Shown: one piece after another, positions 7,459 through 16,835 of the stretch
Layout of the letters: each line of letters opens with the position of its first letter
Position numbering within the stretch: position 1 is the first letter of the stretch
Assembly (NCBI GenBank): GCA_026967495.1
Contig: CP114060.1
Span: forward strand, 434,001 to 498,000
Length of the DNA: 64,000 bases
From: Rouxiella badensis
GTDB taxonomy: Bacteria > Pseudomonadota > Gammaproteobacteria > Enterobacterales > Enterobacteriaceae
Reading direction: 5' to 3'
Notes under the pieces: model-generated
What the model saw: only the letters and a program-made list of their open reading frames with translations
Databases searched by the model: none
What the model was told of the DNA's origin: nothing
Position numbers and translations under genes: made by a program

Positions 7459-8574
7459 ATGCCAAGCATTCTAATTACAGGCGCCTCCGGCTTCGTGGGT
7501 GGTGCCGTTGTCGAACATTTTTTACGTCAGTATCCAAAAAACGAAATCAACCTTCTGTTATTAGTCCGCGCTGAAACAACGGCTGCCGGTTTATTGAGAA
7601 TAAGAACCAATTTAGAAAAATTTGGTTTAAATTCGCAGCAGCTTGCTTCTATTAATGAAGAAAATATTTTAATCGGTGACCTGTCCGAGCCTGAAGCATT
7701 TACTCAGGACCCACGTATCGATAATGTCACGCACGTTATTAACTGTGCTGCAATTGCCTCCTTCGGAAATAACCCGGCGCTGTGGCGCGTTAACGTCGAC
7801 GGCTCTTTAGCTTTTGCTCAGCGGATGGCAAAAGTAAAAAGCCTACAGCGCTTTGTTCACGTTGGCACCGCCATGGCGTCAATGCCGGACAAAGACAGCG
7901 TTTTCTATGAAGATATGCCCGATAATGCGCACAATGAGGACCTGGTGCAGTACACCGCCTCCAAACGCGCTATCGAAAATCTGATCCGCGAACACTGCCC
8001 GGACCTGCCTTTTGTGGTGGCACGTCCCTCCATTATCGTCGGTCATACTCAGTACGGATGCCGTCCATCGAGCAGCATTTTCTGGGTATTCCTGATGGCG
8101 CTCAAGCTGAAGAAATTTACCTGTCAGCTTGACGATAAAATTGACGTTATTCCAGTAGACTATTGTGCCATGGTGCTGGCGAATCTTTGCCTGAGCGAAG
8201 AAGTTAAACATAACTTCTACCATATTTCTTCGGGTGAAGAGATGTGTACGCCTTTTTCTGCTATCGATGAATCTGTCGCCAAAGCAAATAACACCTCAGC
8301 AATTGTTAACGATTATCAGCAAATTAGTTATCAAGAGTTCACAGGAATTCGGAAACAATTTAAAGATATTCTTGGCCCCTGCAATGACAAGATTATTCTG
8401 CGCGCAATTAAATTATACGGCGGCTTTGCAGAATTAAACGTTAAGTTCGATAATCAGCGTTTATTGGACATGGGCATTCCGCGCCCTATGGCATTTACGC
8501 GTTATATCGATAAATGCGTCAGCACCACGCAGGGTCTTTCAATTCCTGAATTGATGATGGTCGACTTTAAGTAA
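7459..8574 (+). CDS. NAD(P)-binding SDR / thioester-reductase-like protein
   Basis: A 371-residue extended short-chain dehydrogenase of the male-sterility/thioester-reductase type (NAD_binding_4). Visible: ITGASGFVGGAVVEHFL at the N-terminus (GxxGFxG nucleotide loop), VINCAAIASFG near 95, and YTASKRAIENLI near 170 (the YxxxK catalytic pair), followed by VARPSIIVGHTQYG. Free-standing members reduce acyl thioesters or act as sugar- or polyketide-tailoring dehydrogenases. There is no carrier-protein or adenylation gene nearby, so the substrate is unknown. An intrinsic terminator follows. The 5' third is A/T-rich compared with flanking genes, consistent with horizontal transfer. Confidence 0.72.
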   Translation: MPSILITGASGFVGGAVVEHFLRQYPKNEINLLLLVRAETTAAGLLRIRTNLEKFGLNSQQLASINEENILIGDLSEPEAFTQDPRIDNVTHVINCAAIASFGNNPALWRVNVDGSLAFAQRMAKVKSLQRFVHVGTAMASMPDKDSVFYEDMPDNAHNEDLVQYTASKRAIENLIREHCPDLPFVVARPSIIVGHTQYGCRPSSSIFWVFLMALKLKKFTCQLDDKIDVIPVDYCAMVLANLCLSEEVKHNFYHISSGEEMCTPFSAIDESVAKANNTSAIVNDYQQISYQEFTGIRKQFKDILGPCNDKIILRAIKLYGGFAELNVKFDNQRLLDMGIPRPMAFTRYIDKCVSTTQGLSIPELMMVDFK

Positions 8575-8595
8575 TAATATTCGTCCTGATACGAC

Positions 8596-8627
8596 TGCCC
8601 CCTCGCTTAATAAAAGGGGGCATTTTT
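8596..8627 (+). terminator. Intrinsic terminator after the SDR gene
   Basis: TGCCCCC at 8596-8602 pairs with GGGGGCA at 8616-8622, followed by five T. It ends the SDR transcript just before the convergent GST gene. Confidence 0.8.
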
Positions 8628-8630
8628 GCG

Positions 8631-9254
8631 CTATACGCTGCCGTTACGACCAAATAATTGATAACCTTCGCGTTGATTCAAGCGCTCATAGTACGAAAAA
8701 ACGGCAGAAAGCGTAGGGCGAGTGATTGGCGTCATCACCCAGCGATTTACCGACATGCCAATCACTATGTCGGCCAGCGTAAAGCGGTCACCCAATATAT
8801 AGTCTCCCGCCTGCTGTAATTGACCGTCAACAATCTCCATTAATCTATTCCATTCTGCGATGCTGATTGCGAGCAATGCCGGGTCCTGATGCTGCGGGCT
8901 TTGACGCGCAAGAGACATAAAGGCATAGCGCCAGGCATTATTCAGATCGCCGAGCTGCCAGTCCATCCACTGCTCTACCTTCGCTCTTTCACGCGGCGTT
9001 GGCGGTAAGAGATCGTCTCGCCCCTCTTTAGCCACCAAATAGCGGCAGATAGTGTTGGATTCCCACAGGACATATTCATCATCAATAATGACCGGCACCA
9101 AAGAATTCGGGTTCAACGCCTTAAACTCTGCCGTTTGCGTCGATTTGAAATCGCCGCCGTACTCTTCATGGCGGTAATCCAACCCCAGCTCATGGCAGGT
9201 CCAGAGCACTTTACGCACATTAATTGACGTCGATTTGCCTAATATTTTCAACAT
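8631..9254 (-). CDS. Glutathione S-transferase family protein
   Basis: A 207-residue GST. N-domain: STSINVRKVLWTCHELGLDY, LNPNSLVPVI with the cis-proline, WESNTICRYL with the glutathione-contact ESNTI. C-domain: GDRFTLADIVIGMSVNRW. The pattern with serine in the STSINVRKV loop resembles the theta/beta-like bacterial GSTs of Enterobacterales. It is one of three GST genes in the first 24 kb, all of different subtypes. The GNAT gene upstream is on the same strand with a 32-bp gap and could be co-transcribed. Confidence 0.87.
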   Translation of the reverse strand: MLKILGKSTSINVRKVLWTCHELGLDYRHEEYGGDFKSTQTAEFKALNPNSLVPVIIDDEYVLWESNTICRYLVAKEGRDDLLPPTPRERAKVEQWMDWQLGDLNNAWRYAFMSLARQSPQHQDPALLAISIAEWNRLMEIVDGQLQQAGDYILGDRFTLADIVIGMSVNRWVMTPITRPTLSAVFSYYERLNQREGYQLFGRNGSV

Positions 9255-9286
9255 AGTCTGTCTTCTCCACCAGCATACTGCGCTGC

Positions 9287-9820
9287 CTATTTTTCGGTGC
9301 CGGGACGGCTATACAAGCGAACGGGACTGTCTTGATAAGTCGTATCAATCTGATGAATAAATCCATGCTTCTCGGCCAGCCGGATTGACGGCGTATTTTC
9401 CGGAGCAATGATGCAGCAAACGGGACGCTCGAGGTGCGCGGCGGCCCAATCGAGTACGGCTTTTGCCGCCTCGCTGGCGTAGCCTTTGCCGTGAAATTCT
9501 GGGCTTAATACCCAACCCATCTCCGCCTTATTCTCCAGAGAAGGCTGCATATTTCGCTGAAAGTCGGCAAGCCCGATCTCGCCGATGAAGCGGCCAGACT
9601 CTTTTTCTTTCACCACCCAATAGCCAAAACCCAGCAGTTGCCAATGGCCGACATAGCGTAAAAGCCGGGTCCAGCTCGCCTCGCGCGTGGAGGGCGTGCC
9701 ACCGATAAAGCGGACCATTTCAGGATCGGCCCACAGCGCCGCGATGACGTTGAAATCATCAACGGTGTGGCCGCGCAGAATCAATCTTGGCGTTTCTATT
9801 TGTGGTGCAGCGTTGAGCAT
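9287..9820 (-). CDS. GNAT-family N-acetyltransferase (RimJ/RimL-like)
   Basis: A 177-residue acetyltransferase. It starts with the RimJ/RimL-type ETPRLILRGHTVDDF, then has the central GFGYWVVKEKESGRFIGEIGLADF and MGWVLSPEFHGKGYASEAAKAVL, where the RGxGxA-like acetyl-CoA loop (HGKGYASEA) is clear. The C-terminal part IIAPENTPSIRLAEKHGF is also standard. Members acetylate ribosomal protein termini, antibiotics or small metabolites; nothing here separates these. Probably in one transcript with the downstream GST gene. Confidence 0.87.
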   Translation of the reverse strand: MLNAAPQIETPRLILRGHTVDDFNVIAALWADPEMVRFIGGTPSTREASWTRLLRYVGHWQLLGFGYWVVKEKESGRFIGEIGLADFQRNMQPSLENKAEMGWVLSPEFHGKGYASEAAKAVLDWAAAHLERPVCCIIAPENTPSIRLAEKHGFIHQIDTTYQDSPVRLYSRPGTEK

Positions 9821-9922
9821 AGTAGTGATAACCCTCAGTAATCCGACAGGAATAACCTAGCACCGAATGTCGGCTAATGGGATGGTGGGAAAGTTATTTT
9901 GAGAAATAGCGCGAGGAATACG

Positions 9923-10801
9923 TTAGCGCAAAAGGTTCTGGCGAACGGCAGAAGGCGCGACGCCGCGCAGCGACTTAAAGCGGTTGCTGAAATGGCTGGT
10001 TGAACTGAACCCACAGTCCAACGCGATAGTAGTGATATCCAGACGGGTATTACGCAATAAATTCTCGGCGCGGATAATACGCGCGTTCATGACGTACTGG
10101 TGTGGCGCAACGCCCATCGACTGCTTAAACATCCGCGCAAAATGATACTCACTTAGCCCAGCAATCTCGGCCAACTGCTGCAACTGTAGCGGCGTCGACA
10201 GATGGCCGTGAATATATTCCTTCACGCGGTTCAGCACCGTCGGCGACAGACCGCCACGCACGGTCGGCAGCGCCCACTGCAAATGGGTATAGTGGCGCAC
10301 CAGATGCGTCACCAGTAGATTGGTGGCCGTACTAAGCATCAGCTGATTGCTGCTTTCCTGCCACTGGCAACTGAGCAGAAAGTGACGATAAAGCTGAGTA
10401 ATATGCTGATCTTCTTCGAACGTGAGTTCATCGACCAGAATACTCGCCGGGCTACGGTCCCAGGTCTGTTCTATGACCTGGCGCAGATGTTCGTCGGTGC
10501 AATACATATGTACAAACGACAAGTCGCCCCGCACGTCCCAGCTCGAGACGTTGTGTTTCGGCATCAGACAGAAGCGATCCGGCCCGCCACCGTTTTGCCA
10601 GCCTGAACGCGTTTTGTGGTAGCACTCGTAGCCGTCGGCGATATACAGGCTGAGCGTATGGTGATCCGGGTCTTCCTGCGTCACGCAGTCGTTTTTATTC
10701 GACCACGCGGCCAGCTGCATACCCGACCCCAGATGCACGGTATCGTGCAACACGGCATGGTGCTTCTGGAGCGTTTCGAAGGCCTGATAACGATTTGGCA
10801 T
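9923..10801 (-). CDS. AraC-family transcriptional regulator
   Basis: A 292-residue regulator with an N-terminal cupin-like sensing domain (to ~170) and a C-terminal double helix-turn-helix. The C-domain shows LQLQQLAEIAGLSEYHFARMF (first HTH) and TTIALDCGFSSTSHFSNRFKS (second HTH), ending in RGVAPSAVRQ. The signal is unknown. It is divergent from the EamA transporter gene with a 189-bp shared promoter region, so control of that exporter is likely (inference). Confidence 0.9.
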   Translation of the reverse strand: MPNRYQAFETLQKHHAVLHDTVHLGSGMQLAAWSNKNDCVTQEDPDHHTLSLYIADGYECYHKTRSGWQNGGGPDRFCLMPKHNVSSWDVRGDLSFVHMYCTDEHLRQVIEQTWDRSPASILVDELTFEEDQHITQLYRHFLLSCQWQESSNQLMLSTATNLLVTHLVRHYTHLQWALPTVRGGLSPTVLNRVKEYIHGHLSTPLQLQQLAEIAGLSEYHFARMFKQSMGVAPHQYVMNARIIRAENLLRNTRLDITTIALDCGFSSTSHFSNRFKSLRGVAPSAVRQNLLR

Positions 10802-10990
10802 GGCGCGGCTTCCCGGTGAATGAATAGCGCTATTGTAGTGTTTTCCCCGCGTTGAGGGCGAGTATTGACTGCACTATCACTTTAAAAAAACCGCAAGAAT
10901 ATACAACTGACCGCAAGCCCATGAATGCCCAAATCTTATTGAGGGTCGATAATCCACGCAGAATTCTCTTTTTTAGCGCTGGATACCATT

Positions 10991-11899
10991 ATGAACGCAT
11001 TGCTGTATATCTCCGTGATCCTGATTTGGGGCACTACCTGGTTTGCCATCTACCTGCAACAGGGTGTAGTGGCCGTAACAGTCTCCATTTTCTACCGCTT
11101 TTTGCTCGCCTCGCTGCTGATGATGGTAGTGCTATTGATTGCTCGCCGTTTGCGCAAGCTGGCGTTGAAAGACCACATTTATTGCGTGGCACAAGGCTGC
11201 TGCGTTTTTGCCTTCAACTTCTATTGTTTCTACCACGCGGCGGCCTATATCAGCAGCGGGCTGGAATCGGTGATTTTCTCGATGTCAGTGCTGTTTAACG
11301 CCTTCAACGGCATGCTTTTCTTCCGTCAGAAAATGTCACCGGCGTTGATTCCGGCATCGATTCTGGGTCTGGTAGGCATTGTTACCCTGTTTTGGCACGA
11401 CCTTAGCGCGAATCACGTTGCGCCTGAGTTGTTGAAAGGCATAGGTCTTAGCATGCTGGGCACCTACGGTTTCTCGTTGGGCAATATGATCAGTACGCGC
11501 CACAAAAAGCACGGACTGGACGTGGTTAGCACCAATACCTACGCGATGGGATACGGTGCTGCTGTGATGGCGTTGCTGAGCCTGGCACAGGGAGCGTCCT
11601 TTGCCATCGAATGGACATCCGCCTACGTCGGCTCGCTGGTCTATCTGGCGGTATTTGGCTCGGTGCTCGGATTCGGGATGTATTTCAGCCTGGTAGGACG
11701 TATCGGCGCAAGCCAGGCCGCCTACAGTACGCTACTGTTTCCACTCGTCGCGCTGACGGTATCGACCTTCTATGAAGGTTATCAATGGCATACCAACGCG
11801 GTGATTGGGTTGGGGCTTATCCTGCTCGGTAATCTGGTGATGTTCTATCGTCCGCGCTGGCTGTCGGAATGGAAAAAAACGAAACCCGCGCTGAGCTAA
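10991..11899 (+). CDS. EamA/DMT-family transporter
   Basis: A 302-residue inner-membrane protein with ten predicted hydrophobic segments in two EamA repeats. The first repeat begins with ILIWGTTWFAIYLQ; the second begins near GIGLSMLGTYGFSLGNMIS. Members export amino acids, purines or other metabolites. The charged tail WLSEWKKTKPALS follows the last segment. The divergent AraC-type gene is a plausible regulator. The stop codon directly abuts the end of the convergent LysR gene. Confidence 0.87.
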   Translation: MNALLYISVILIWGTTWFAIYLQQGVVAVTVSIFYRFLLASLLMMVVLLIARRLRKLALKDHIYCVAQGCCVFAFNFYCFYHAAAYISSGLESVIFSMSVLFNAFNGMLFFRQKMSPALIPASILGLVGIVTLFWHDLSANHVAPELLKGIGLSMLGTYGFSLGNMISTRHKKHGLDVVSTNTYAMGYGAAVMALLSLAQGASFAIEWTSAYVGSLVYLAVFGSVLGFGMYFSLVGRIGASQAAYSTLLFPLVALTVSTFYEGYQWHTNAVIGLGLILLGNLVMFYRPRWLSEWKKTKPALS

Positions 11900-12869
11900 T
11901 CAGGCATCGTCAAATGATTCACTCTGCCAGTCGAAAGACGAGAGCGTATCGCTGACGATCTCTTTCAATTTCATCACCGCCGGGTCGCGCAGCGCATCAC
12001 GCCGCCAGCCAAGATTAATTGAATAGGCCGGCATGGCGACCGGCGGCAGCAATAATCGCAAGGGATGAAACGCCGCCAGTTGACGGGCGGCGTGCAAAGG
12101 AATGGTCGCCAACGCCGGGCTGCCCAGCAGCAGATAAGGCAAGGCCGAGAAATGGGTTGTTGATGCCATCACCGTCCGCTTAAGCCCCTGCGGGATAAGT
12201 ACCTCATCCACCATGCCTATAAACCCGCCCGATGAGACCAGCAGATGCCGACGGCTTAAGAAAGCCGCCAGCGTCAGGTGATGTTGATGCTCGACTTCAT
12301 GCTCTGCCAGCGGCTGAGTCACATCAATCAGACAGGCATAGCGCCCTTCTCCCAATGTTTCACTGCCGATAGCCGCCGAGGTGAATCCTCCTGAGGCAAT
12401 CGCGACATCGATTTCGCGATTCATCAGCATCTCTTCCACGATGCGGCTGTGAGTCTGACGGAAGACCACCCGCAGCCCCGGCATGTCGCGTTCAAGCCGG
12501 TCAATCAGACGCTTGCCCAACGCGAGGCTCAAAGTCATCCGAGAGTCCGATGCTCAACGACCGACCCGCATAGCCGGCCCGCGCGCCAGAAACCAGCAGC
12601 AAACTCTGCCGACATTTATCCAGCGCCTCGCTGACCAGCGGTTTCAGCTCATTGGCGCGCAGCGTCGGCGCAAGCCCGCGTCCGGTGCGCACAAACAGGT
12701 GATCGTCATACAGGCGGCGAAGACGGCCAAGCGCGGCGCTCACCGCCGACTGCGTCAGCCCAAGCCGCACGGCGGCGCGGCTCGCACTGCCCTCTTCATA
12801 TAAGGCCTCGAGGACTTTAAGCAGGTTGAGATCGACCGTCTCGATATTAATTCTATCAATATCACTCAT
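11900..12869 (-). pseudogene. LysR-family regulator, one-base frameshift
   Basis: Two overlapping frames form one regulator of about 322 residues. The N-half carries the HTH: VDLNLLKVLEALYEEGSASR, then LGLTQSAVSAALGRLRRLYDD. The C-half is the effector domain (RLIDRLERDMPGLRVVF to SSFDWQS). The break is at 12524-12530, where the + strand reads GAGGCTC. Deleting one base gives GLSDDFELALGKRL, the expected start of the effector domain, and implies GAGCTC. The start MSDIDRIN at 12869 is preferred over an upstream in-frame ATG at 12920. It is divergent from the nitrilase gene and probably regulates it. The target signal is unknown. Confidence 0.78.
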
Positions 12870-12943
12870 AAATGGATGGGCATGGATTAATGTCAGGATT
12901 CGAGCAGAATAGAAATTCATCCCCGCTGAGTCGAGAGAAATTT

Positions 12944-13926
12944 ATGCCTGCTTCAATCGTTGCTGCCCTGCAAATAGGCTCTTCCCCACAGGGAAAAGCC
13001 GCTACGCTGGAAAATATTTTGTCCTGGGAGACGGAGATTACTGCCTCTGGTGCCCGCCTGGTCGTCATGCCGGAAGCGCTATTGGGGGCTATCCGAAAGG
13101 CGAGATCTTTGGCACCCGTCTGGGCTATCGCCTGCCCGAAGGCCGTGAAGATTTTACCCGTTACTACAATAACGCCATTGAGGTCCCCGGTGAGGAAACG
13201 CAGGCGCTGGCAGACCTCGCAACCCGCACCCAGGCTAGCATCGTAATCGGCGTGATTGAACGCAGCGGTTCAACGCTCTACTGTACTTCGCTGTTTATCG
13301 AACCGGCTCAGGGGGTGGTTGCCAGGCACCGCAAGCTGATGCCAACCGGCACCGAACGGTTGATCTGGGGACAGGGTGATGGTTCGACGCTGCCCGTGGT
13401 GAACGCCGCCGCAGGCCGTCTCGGCAGCGCAATTTGCTGGGAAAATCACATGCCTCTGCTGCGCGTGGCAATGTATGGTAAGGGCGTTGAGGTCTGGTGC
13501 GCTCCGACGGTAGACGAGCGAGAAATCTGGCAATGCTCGATGCGCCACATCGCTCACGAAGGCCGAATGTTCGTGGTAAGCGCCTGCCAATATCAGCCCT
13601 CACCTGCACAGCAGGGAATCGAGGTGGCGCACTGGGAAACTAACCGGCCGGTGATTAACGGGGGTTCGGTGATTGTGGGTCCGTTGGGCGACGTGCTGGC
13701 CGGACCGCTGAAGGGAGAAACCGGCCTGTTGACCGCGGAAATCAATACCGACGACCTGGTGGGCGCCCGCTATGATTTCGACCCGGTCGGGCACTATTCA
13801 AGGCCGGATATTTTTAGCCTTGAGGTCGATCAGCGCGCAAAAAGAATCTGCGATTTATTGAGGACTAGGCAGGATTGCGTCAGGCGGCGAATCGGGGGTA
13901 AGTTAAGGCATCACTCATCGTTTTAA
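12944..13926 (+). pseudogene. Nitrilase/carbon-nitrogen hydrolase, one-base frameshift
   Basis: Joined, the two frames give a ~328-residue nitrilase. All three catalytic residues are present: glutamate in VVMPEALLGGYPKGE, lysine in VVARHRKLMPTGTERLIWG and cysteine in GSAICWENHMPLLR. The frame breaks at the G5 run 13085-13089. One more G gives LLGGYPKGEIFGTRLGYR, exactly the family sequence after the catalytic glutamate, so a lost G in a G6 run is the likely cause. Such enzymes convert nitriles to carboxylates and ammonia; E-K-C spacing and GTERLIWGQGDGS suggest a true nitrilase rather than an amidase. The start at 12944 follows the divergent LysR gene. Confidence 0.8.
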
Positions 13927-13955
13927 CGAGTTATCCTTTTCGAGGCGAAAACAGT

Positions 13956-14448
13956 ATGACGCAGTCTCCTTCAGCGGTTCTTTTGCATATTGGCAGTGAA
14001 GAAACACAGGTCACGATCGACGGCAAGACGCATCGGTTAACGCTGGGACTCACAGCTCACCTCGTTAGGCTATTTCAGACACCAGCCCCCGACGCCCGCC
14101 GAGATGGAAAACGCCATCATGGTCGTTGAAGACGAGGTGACAGGCCTGCGCCACGACATCACGCCGGGGGCGAGTCTTCATAGCCAAGATAACGATATTC
14201 GCGCGATCGCTCGCCTCGCTGGCGTCGCAGAAAACGAGCAGATGTCGCTCTCACTGGACGCCGTCGAGCGGACCTTCGACCGCCTCGCGCTGGTGATCAA
14301 TGGCCGCCCCGCGCACTTTGAAGGCATTCCTGAAGGTAACGATTTCGCCGCAACGCTGCTTATATTGAGAGAGTTTATGCATCATCTGCAGTTCGATGAA
14401 ATCGTCGTCAAAGGGGCACGATTCGAGATGCTCAATAGCCAGCCATAG
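13956..14448 (+). pseudogene. Conserved hypothetical protein, one-base frameshift
   Basis: A good start (ATG 13956 after GAGG) opens a frame that fails within 50 codons. A second frame then runs to 14448 with AEMENAIMVVEDEVTGLRHD, SLSLDAVERTFDRLALVING and REFMHHLQFDEIVVKG. Deleting one base in GGGACTC at 14045-14051 gives RLTLDSQLTSLGYFRHQPPT and a single ~163-residue protein. I do not recognise the family. The gene follows the nitrilase by 29 bp on the same strand, so a shared transcript is likely. The implied true sequence GGACTC is one of the variants repeatedly hit by insertions in this window. Confidence 0.5.
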
Positions 14449-14458
14449 TCCGGCTCTC

Positions 14459-15205
14459 TCAGCTTAAATAGCGCAAGATAAGCATGCTGCCCGAGGCGAG
14501 CAGGATAAGGTTGATAAGCTTGAGAAACTGCTCACGCGACATTCTGAGCGTGAGATGGCGGCCGAGTGTTATCCCCAGCAGCATACCCGGCAGGAGAATC
14601 AGCGCCAACAGCCACAGGTTGGCATCAAGATAAACTCCCGCCAGCGCAAAAATAACGACCCGCGTTAACGTGCTCAAGCCAATAAGCGTGGTTTGTGTGA
14701 TACGAAATGCGTCTTTTTTCTCAATACGGCCGCCGAGATAAATGGCGTAAATAAATCCGCCGCTGCCAAAAAGTGCACTAAATACGCCGCCGACCAACCC
14801 AAAAGGCACCGCCGCCTTCGGTGAAAAGGTGCGCTGCGGCTTGAGTCCGCTAAGCGAATACAGGGCGTAGAACACCACAAATAGGCCCAACGCCAGCAGA
14901 AGGATATCGGGCCGCGCCCTGAGCAAAATCGCCGCCCCAATCAGACTGCCCATGACCATCAGCGGAATCAGCCGTTTTAACTCGGGCCACTGCGCATTGC
15001 GTCCGTCACGGCTGACATTGACCACTGCGGCACAAAGGTCGAGCAGCGCCAGCAAGGGAACAATGTCCGCCAGCGGGATATAGAGCGCCATCACCGGGCT
15101 AGCGACCAAGGCTGACCCGAAACCCGCAATCCCAAAAATAACGTAGGCCACCAGCAGCGTGACACCCAGTACCAGATAATGCGTTAACGTGAGTGTTTCG
15201 AGCAT
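14459..15205 (-). CDS. TauE/SafE (TSUP) family membrane permease
   Basis: A 248-residue protein with about eight membrane segments. The family pattern is clear: YVIFGIAGFGSALVASPVM near residue 20 and the second repeat FGLVGGVFSALFGSGGFIYA near 135. TSUP proteins move sulfonates, sulfite or other organic anions. Beside a nitrilase cluster it could export the carboxylate product, but it is on the opposite strand and convergent, so that link is weak. Confidence 0.85.
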   Translation of the reverse strand: MLETLTLTHYLVLGVTLLVAYVIFGIAGFGSALVASPVMALYIPLADIVPLLALLDLCAAVVNVSRDGRNAQWPELKRLIPLMVMGSLIGAAILLRARPDILLLALGLFVVFYALYSLSGLKPQRTFSPKAAVPFGLVGGVFSALFGSGGFIYAIYLGGRIEKKDAFRITQTTLIGLSTLTRVVIFALAGVYLDANLWLLALILLPGMLLGITLGRHLTLRMSREQFLKLINLILLASGSMLILRYLS

Positions 15206-15348
15206 TTTTTGCGCCTTTCCTTAGCGGATGTTGATGCAATCGCGTTCAAAAAACATACAAAAATGAGATCTGGAACACAGTTCTAACTAAAAGGCCGTCA
15301 GGTTCCCCGTTGGATGGATAAAACGTCATCTTTGATTACATTCAATAT

Positions 15349-15368
15349 ACACATTTGTGCAAATGTGT
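15349..15368. promoter_or_regulatory. Perfect palindrome upstream of the DUF1471 gene
   Basis: ACACATTTG at 15349-15357 and CAAATGTGT at 15360-15368 are perfect inverted copies around a 2-bp centre. The 20-bp element lies 26 bp upstream of the start codon, overlapping where a promoter would be, so it is a candidate operator for stress induction. Confidence 0.5.
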
Positions 15369-15394
15369 TTAATCATATTTAAAAGGGTGAATAA

Positions 15395-15673
15395 ATGAAA
15401 AAAATTCTCGTCACTGCTGCTGTCGCTCTTTCGCTGTTTTCTTTAACCGCGTCTGCTGCTGAGCTGATCTCTAAAGATGAAGCTCATCACTTTAAATATC
15501 ACTATGTGGGCAAAATTAGCGTAGGTGCAACTTCTGGGGAAGTCTCATCCCCCTCTGATTTGCATAAAAAACTTTCTGACGAAGCCGATAAAAAAGGCGG
15601 TAAATACTACGTCATCATCGCGGCCAGAGAGCATGGACCTAACTTCGAAGCGAATGCGGAAGTCTTCAAATAA
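15395..15673 (+). CDS. DUF1471 (YhcN/BhsA-like) periplasmic stress protein
   Basis: A 92-residue exported protein. Residues 1-21 form a clear signal peptide ending ASA. The mature part starts with AELISKDEAHHFKYHYVGKI and contains ADKKGGKYYVIIAAREHGPNF, the DUF1471 core shared by E. coli BhsA, McbA, YhcN and YdgH repeats. Those proteins are small periplasmic or outer-membrane-associated factors induced by acid, peroxide, metals or in biofilm. There is a single domain, full length. A perfect palindrome precedes the gene and a strong terminator follows it, so it is monocistronic. Confidence 0.85.
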   Translation: MKKILVTAAVALSLFSLTASAAELISKDEAHHFKYHYVGKISVGATSGEVSSPSDLHKKLSDEADKKGGKYYVIIAAREHGPNFEANAEVFK

Positions 15674-15698
15674 TAATATTTTGACACCCGCAGTCGAG

Positions 15699-15732
15699 AC
15701 CACCTGGCCCCTTTCGGCAGGTGGTTTTTTTT
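15699..15732 (+). terminator. Intrinsic terminator after the DUF1471 gene
   Basis: ACCACCTG at 15699-15706 pairs with CAGGTGGT at 15718-15725, followed by a run of eight or more T. Confidence 0.9.
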
Positions 15733-15932
15733 ATCCTATGAATTCGCCTTTTTTGTCTACTCTTTGTAAGGGCTTTGCTCTTATTTTGTTGATGATTCAA
15801 TTGTGTTAAGGGAAGTGAGTTAAAAAAGATTCCGGATTGGCAGGCGCCATTTTTTCAGCCAGAGGGGAATATCGGGGGTTGTGTATCCGAGGGTTACACA
15901 GAACATTGGCCTAAATTTGAAGTGATTCAATA

Positions 15933-16835
15933 ATGAAATACATCATTCTTATTTTATTCATTTTATGCGTTATCTATGTGCACTACCGTGGAAAGGTTCG
16001 CTATAACTTCTGGCGACAGCTTTCCGATCATTCTACTTTTACCGCACCGATGAACGTCTTTATGTACCTGTTCTCCCGTGCCCCGACGACCCCCTATTTG
16101 CAGCCCGAACAATTCCCGGAACTCAGAGTGTTGAGAGAAAACTGGGAGGCCATTCGTGATGAAGGCCAACGGCTGATGGAAATTCAGCAGATTAAAGCGT
16201 CCGATAAGTTTAACGACGCCGGATTTAACTCGTTCTTTAAAACCGGTTGGAAACGTTTTTATCTGAAATGGTATGACGACAGCCATCCTTCCGCGATGGA
16301 TTTATGCCCGCATACGACGGCACTCCTGCGCAGTCTGCCTTCGGTGAAAGCGGCTATGTTCGCCGAACTTCCTCACGGCAGTCGTTTACCCCGGCACCGT
16401 GACCCGTACGCGGGATCGTTGCGTTATCATCTGGGACTTATTACCCCCAATGACGATCGCTGCTTTATCGAGGTTGATGGCGAGCGCTACAGTTGGCGTG
16501 ACGGCGAAGGTGTGATGTTTGATGAAACGTATCTGCACTATGCCGAAAACCAGAGCGGTGAAAATCGGTTGATTCTGTTTTGTGATATTGAGCGACCAAT
16601 GCGTTATCGCTGGGCACAGAGCATCAATCACTGGCTGGGCAAGAACCTGATGAGCGCGGCGACCGCGCCAAACGACGAGAACGATCGCACCGGCGGCGTA
16701 AACAAAGTCTTCAAGCACATTTATTCGATTCGTAAGGTCGGTAAGCGCCTCAAGGCGTGGAATCGCACCGGCTATTACATCATTAAATGGATTGTCTTTG
16801 CTGGCATCGCCGCCGCTATCTTCTTCTCTATCTAA
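15933..16835 (+). CDS. lpxO: Lipid A hydroxylase LpxO
   Basis: A 300-residue aspartyl/asparaginyl beta-hydroxylase-family dioxygenase with N- and C-terminal membrane segments, the form of LpxO, which 2-hydroxylates the secondary acyl chain of lipid A at the inner-membrane face using iron, oxygen and 2-oxoglutarate. Iron ligands are seen in LPRHRDPYAGSLRYHLGL (HxD around residue 155) and ETYLHYAENQS (distal H around 200), with a following arginine for 2-oxoglutarate in SGENRLILFCD. Length equals that of Salmonella and Serratia LpxO. The end overlaps the stop of the convergent ATPase gene by four bases. Confidence 0.88.
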   Translation: MKYIILILFILCVIYVHYRGKVRYNFWRQLSDHSTFTAPMNVFMYLFSRAPTTPYLQPEQFPELRVLRENWEAIRDEGQRLMEIQQIKASDKFNDAGFNSFFKTGWKRFYLKWYDDSHPSAMDLCPHTTALLRSLPSVKAAMFAELPHGSRLPRHRDPYAGSLRYHLGLITPNDDRCFIEVDGERYSWRDGEGVMFDETYLHYAENQSGENRLILFCDIERPMRYRWAQSINHWLGKNLMSAATAPNDENDRTGGVNKVFKHIYSIRKVGKRLKAWNRTGYYIIKWIVFAGIAAAIFFSI

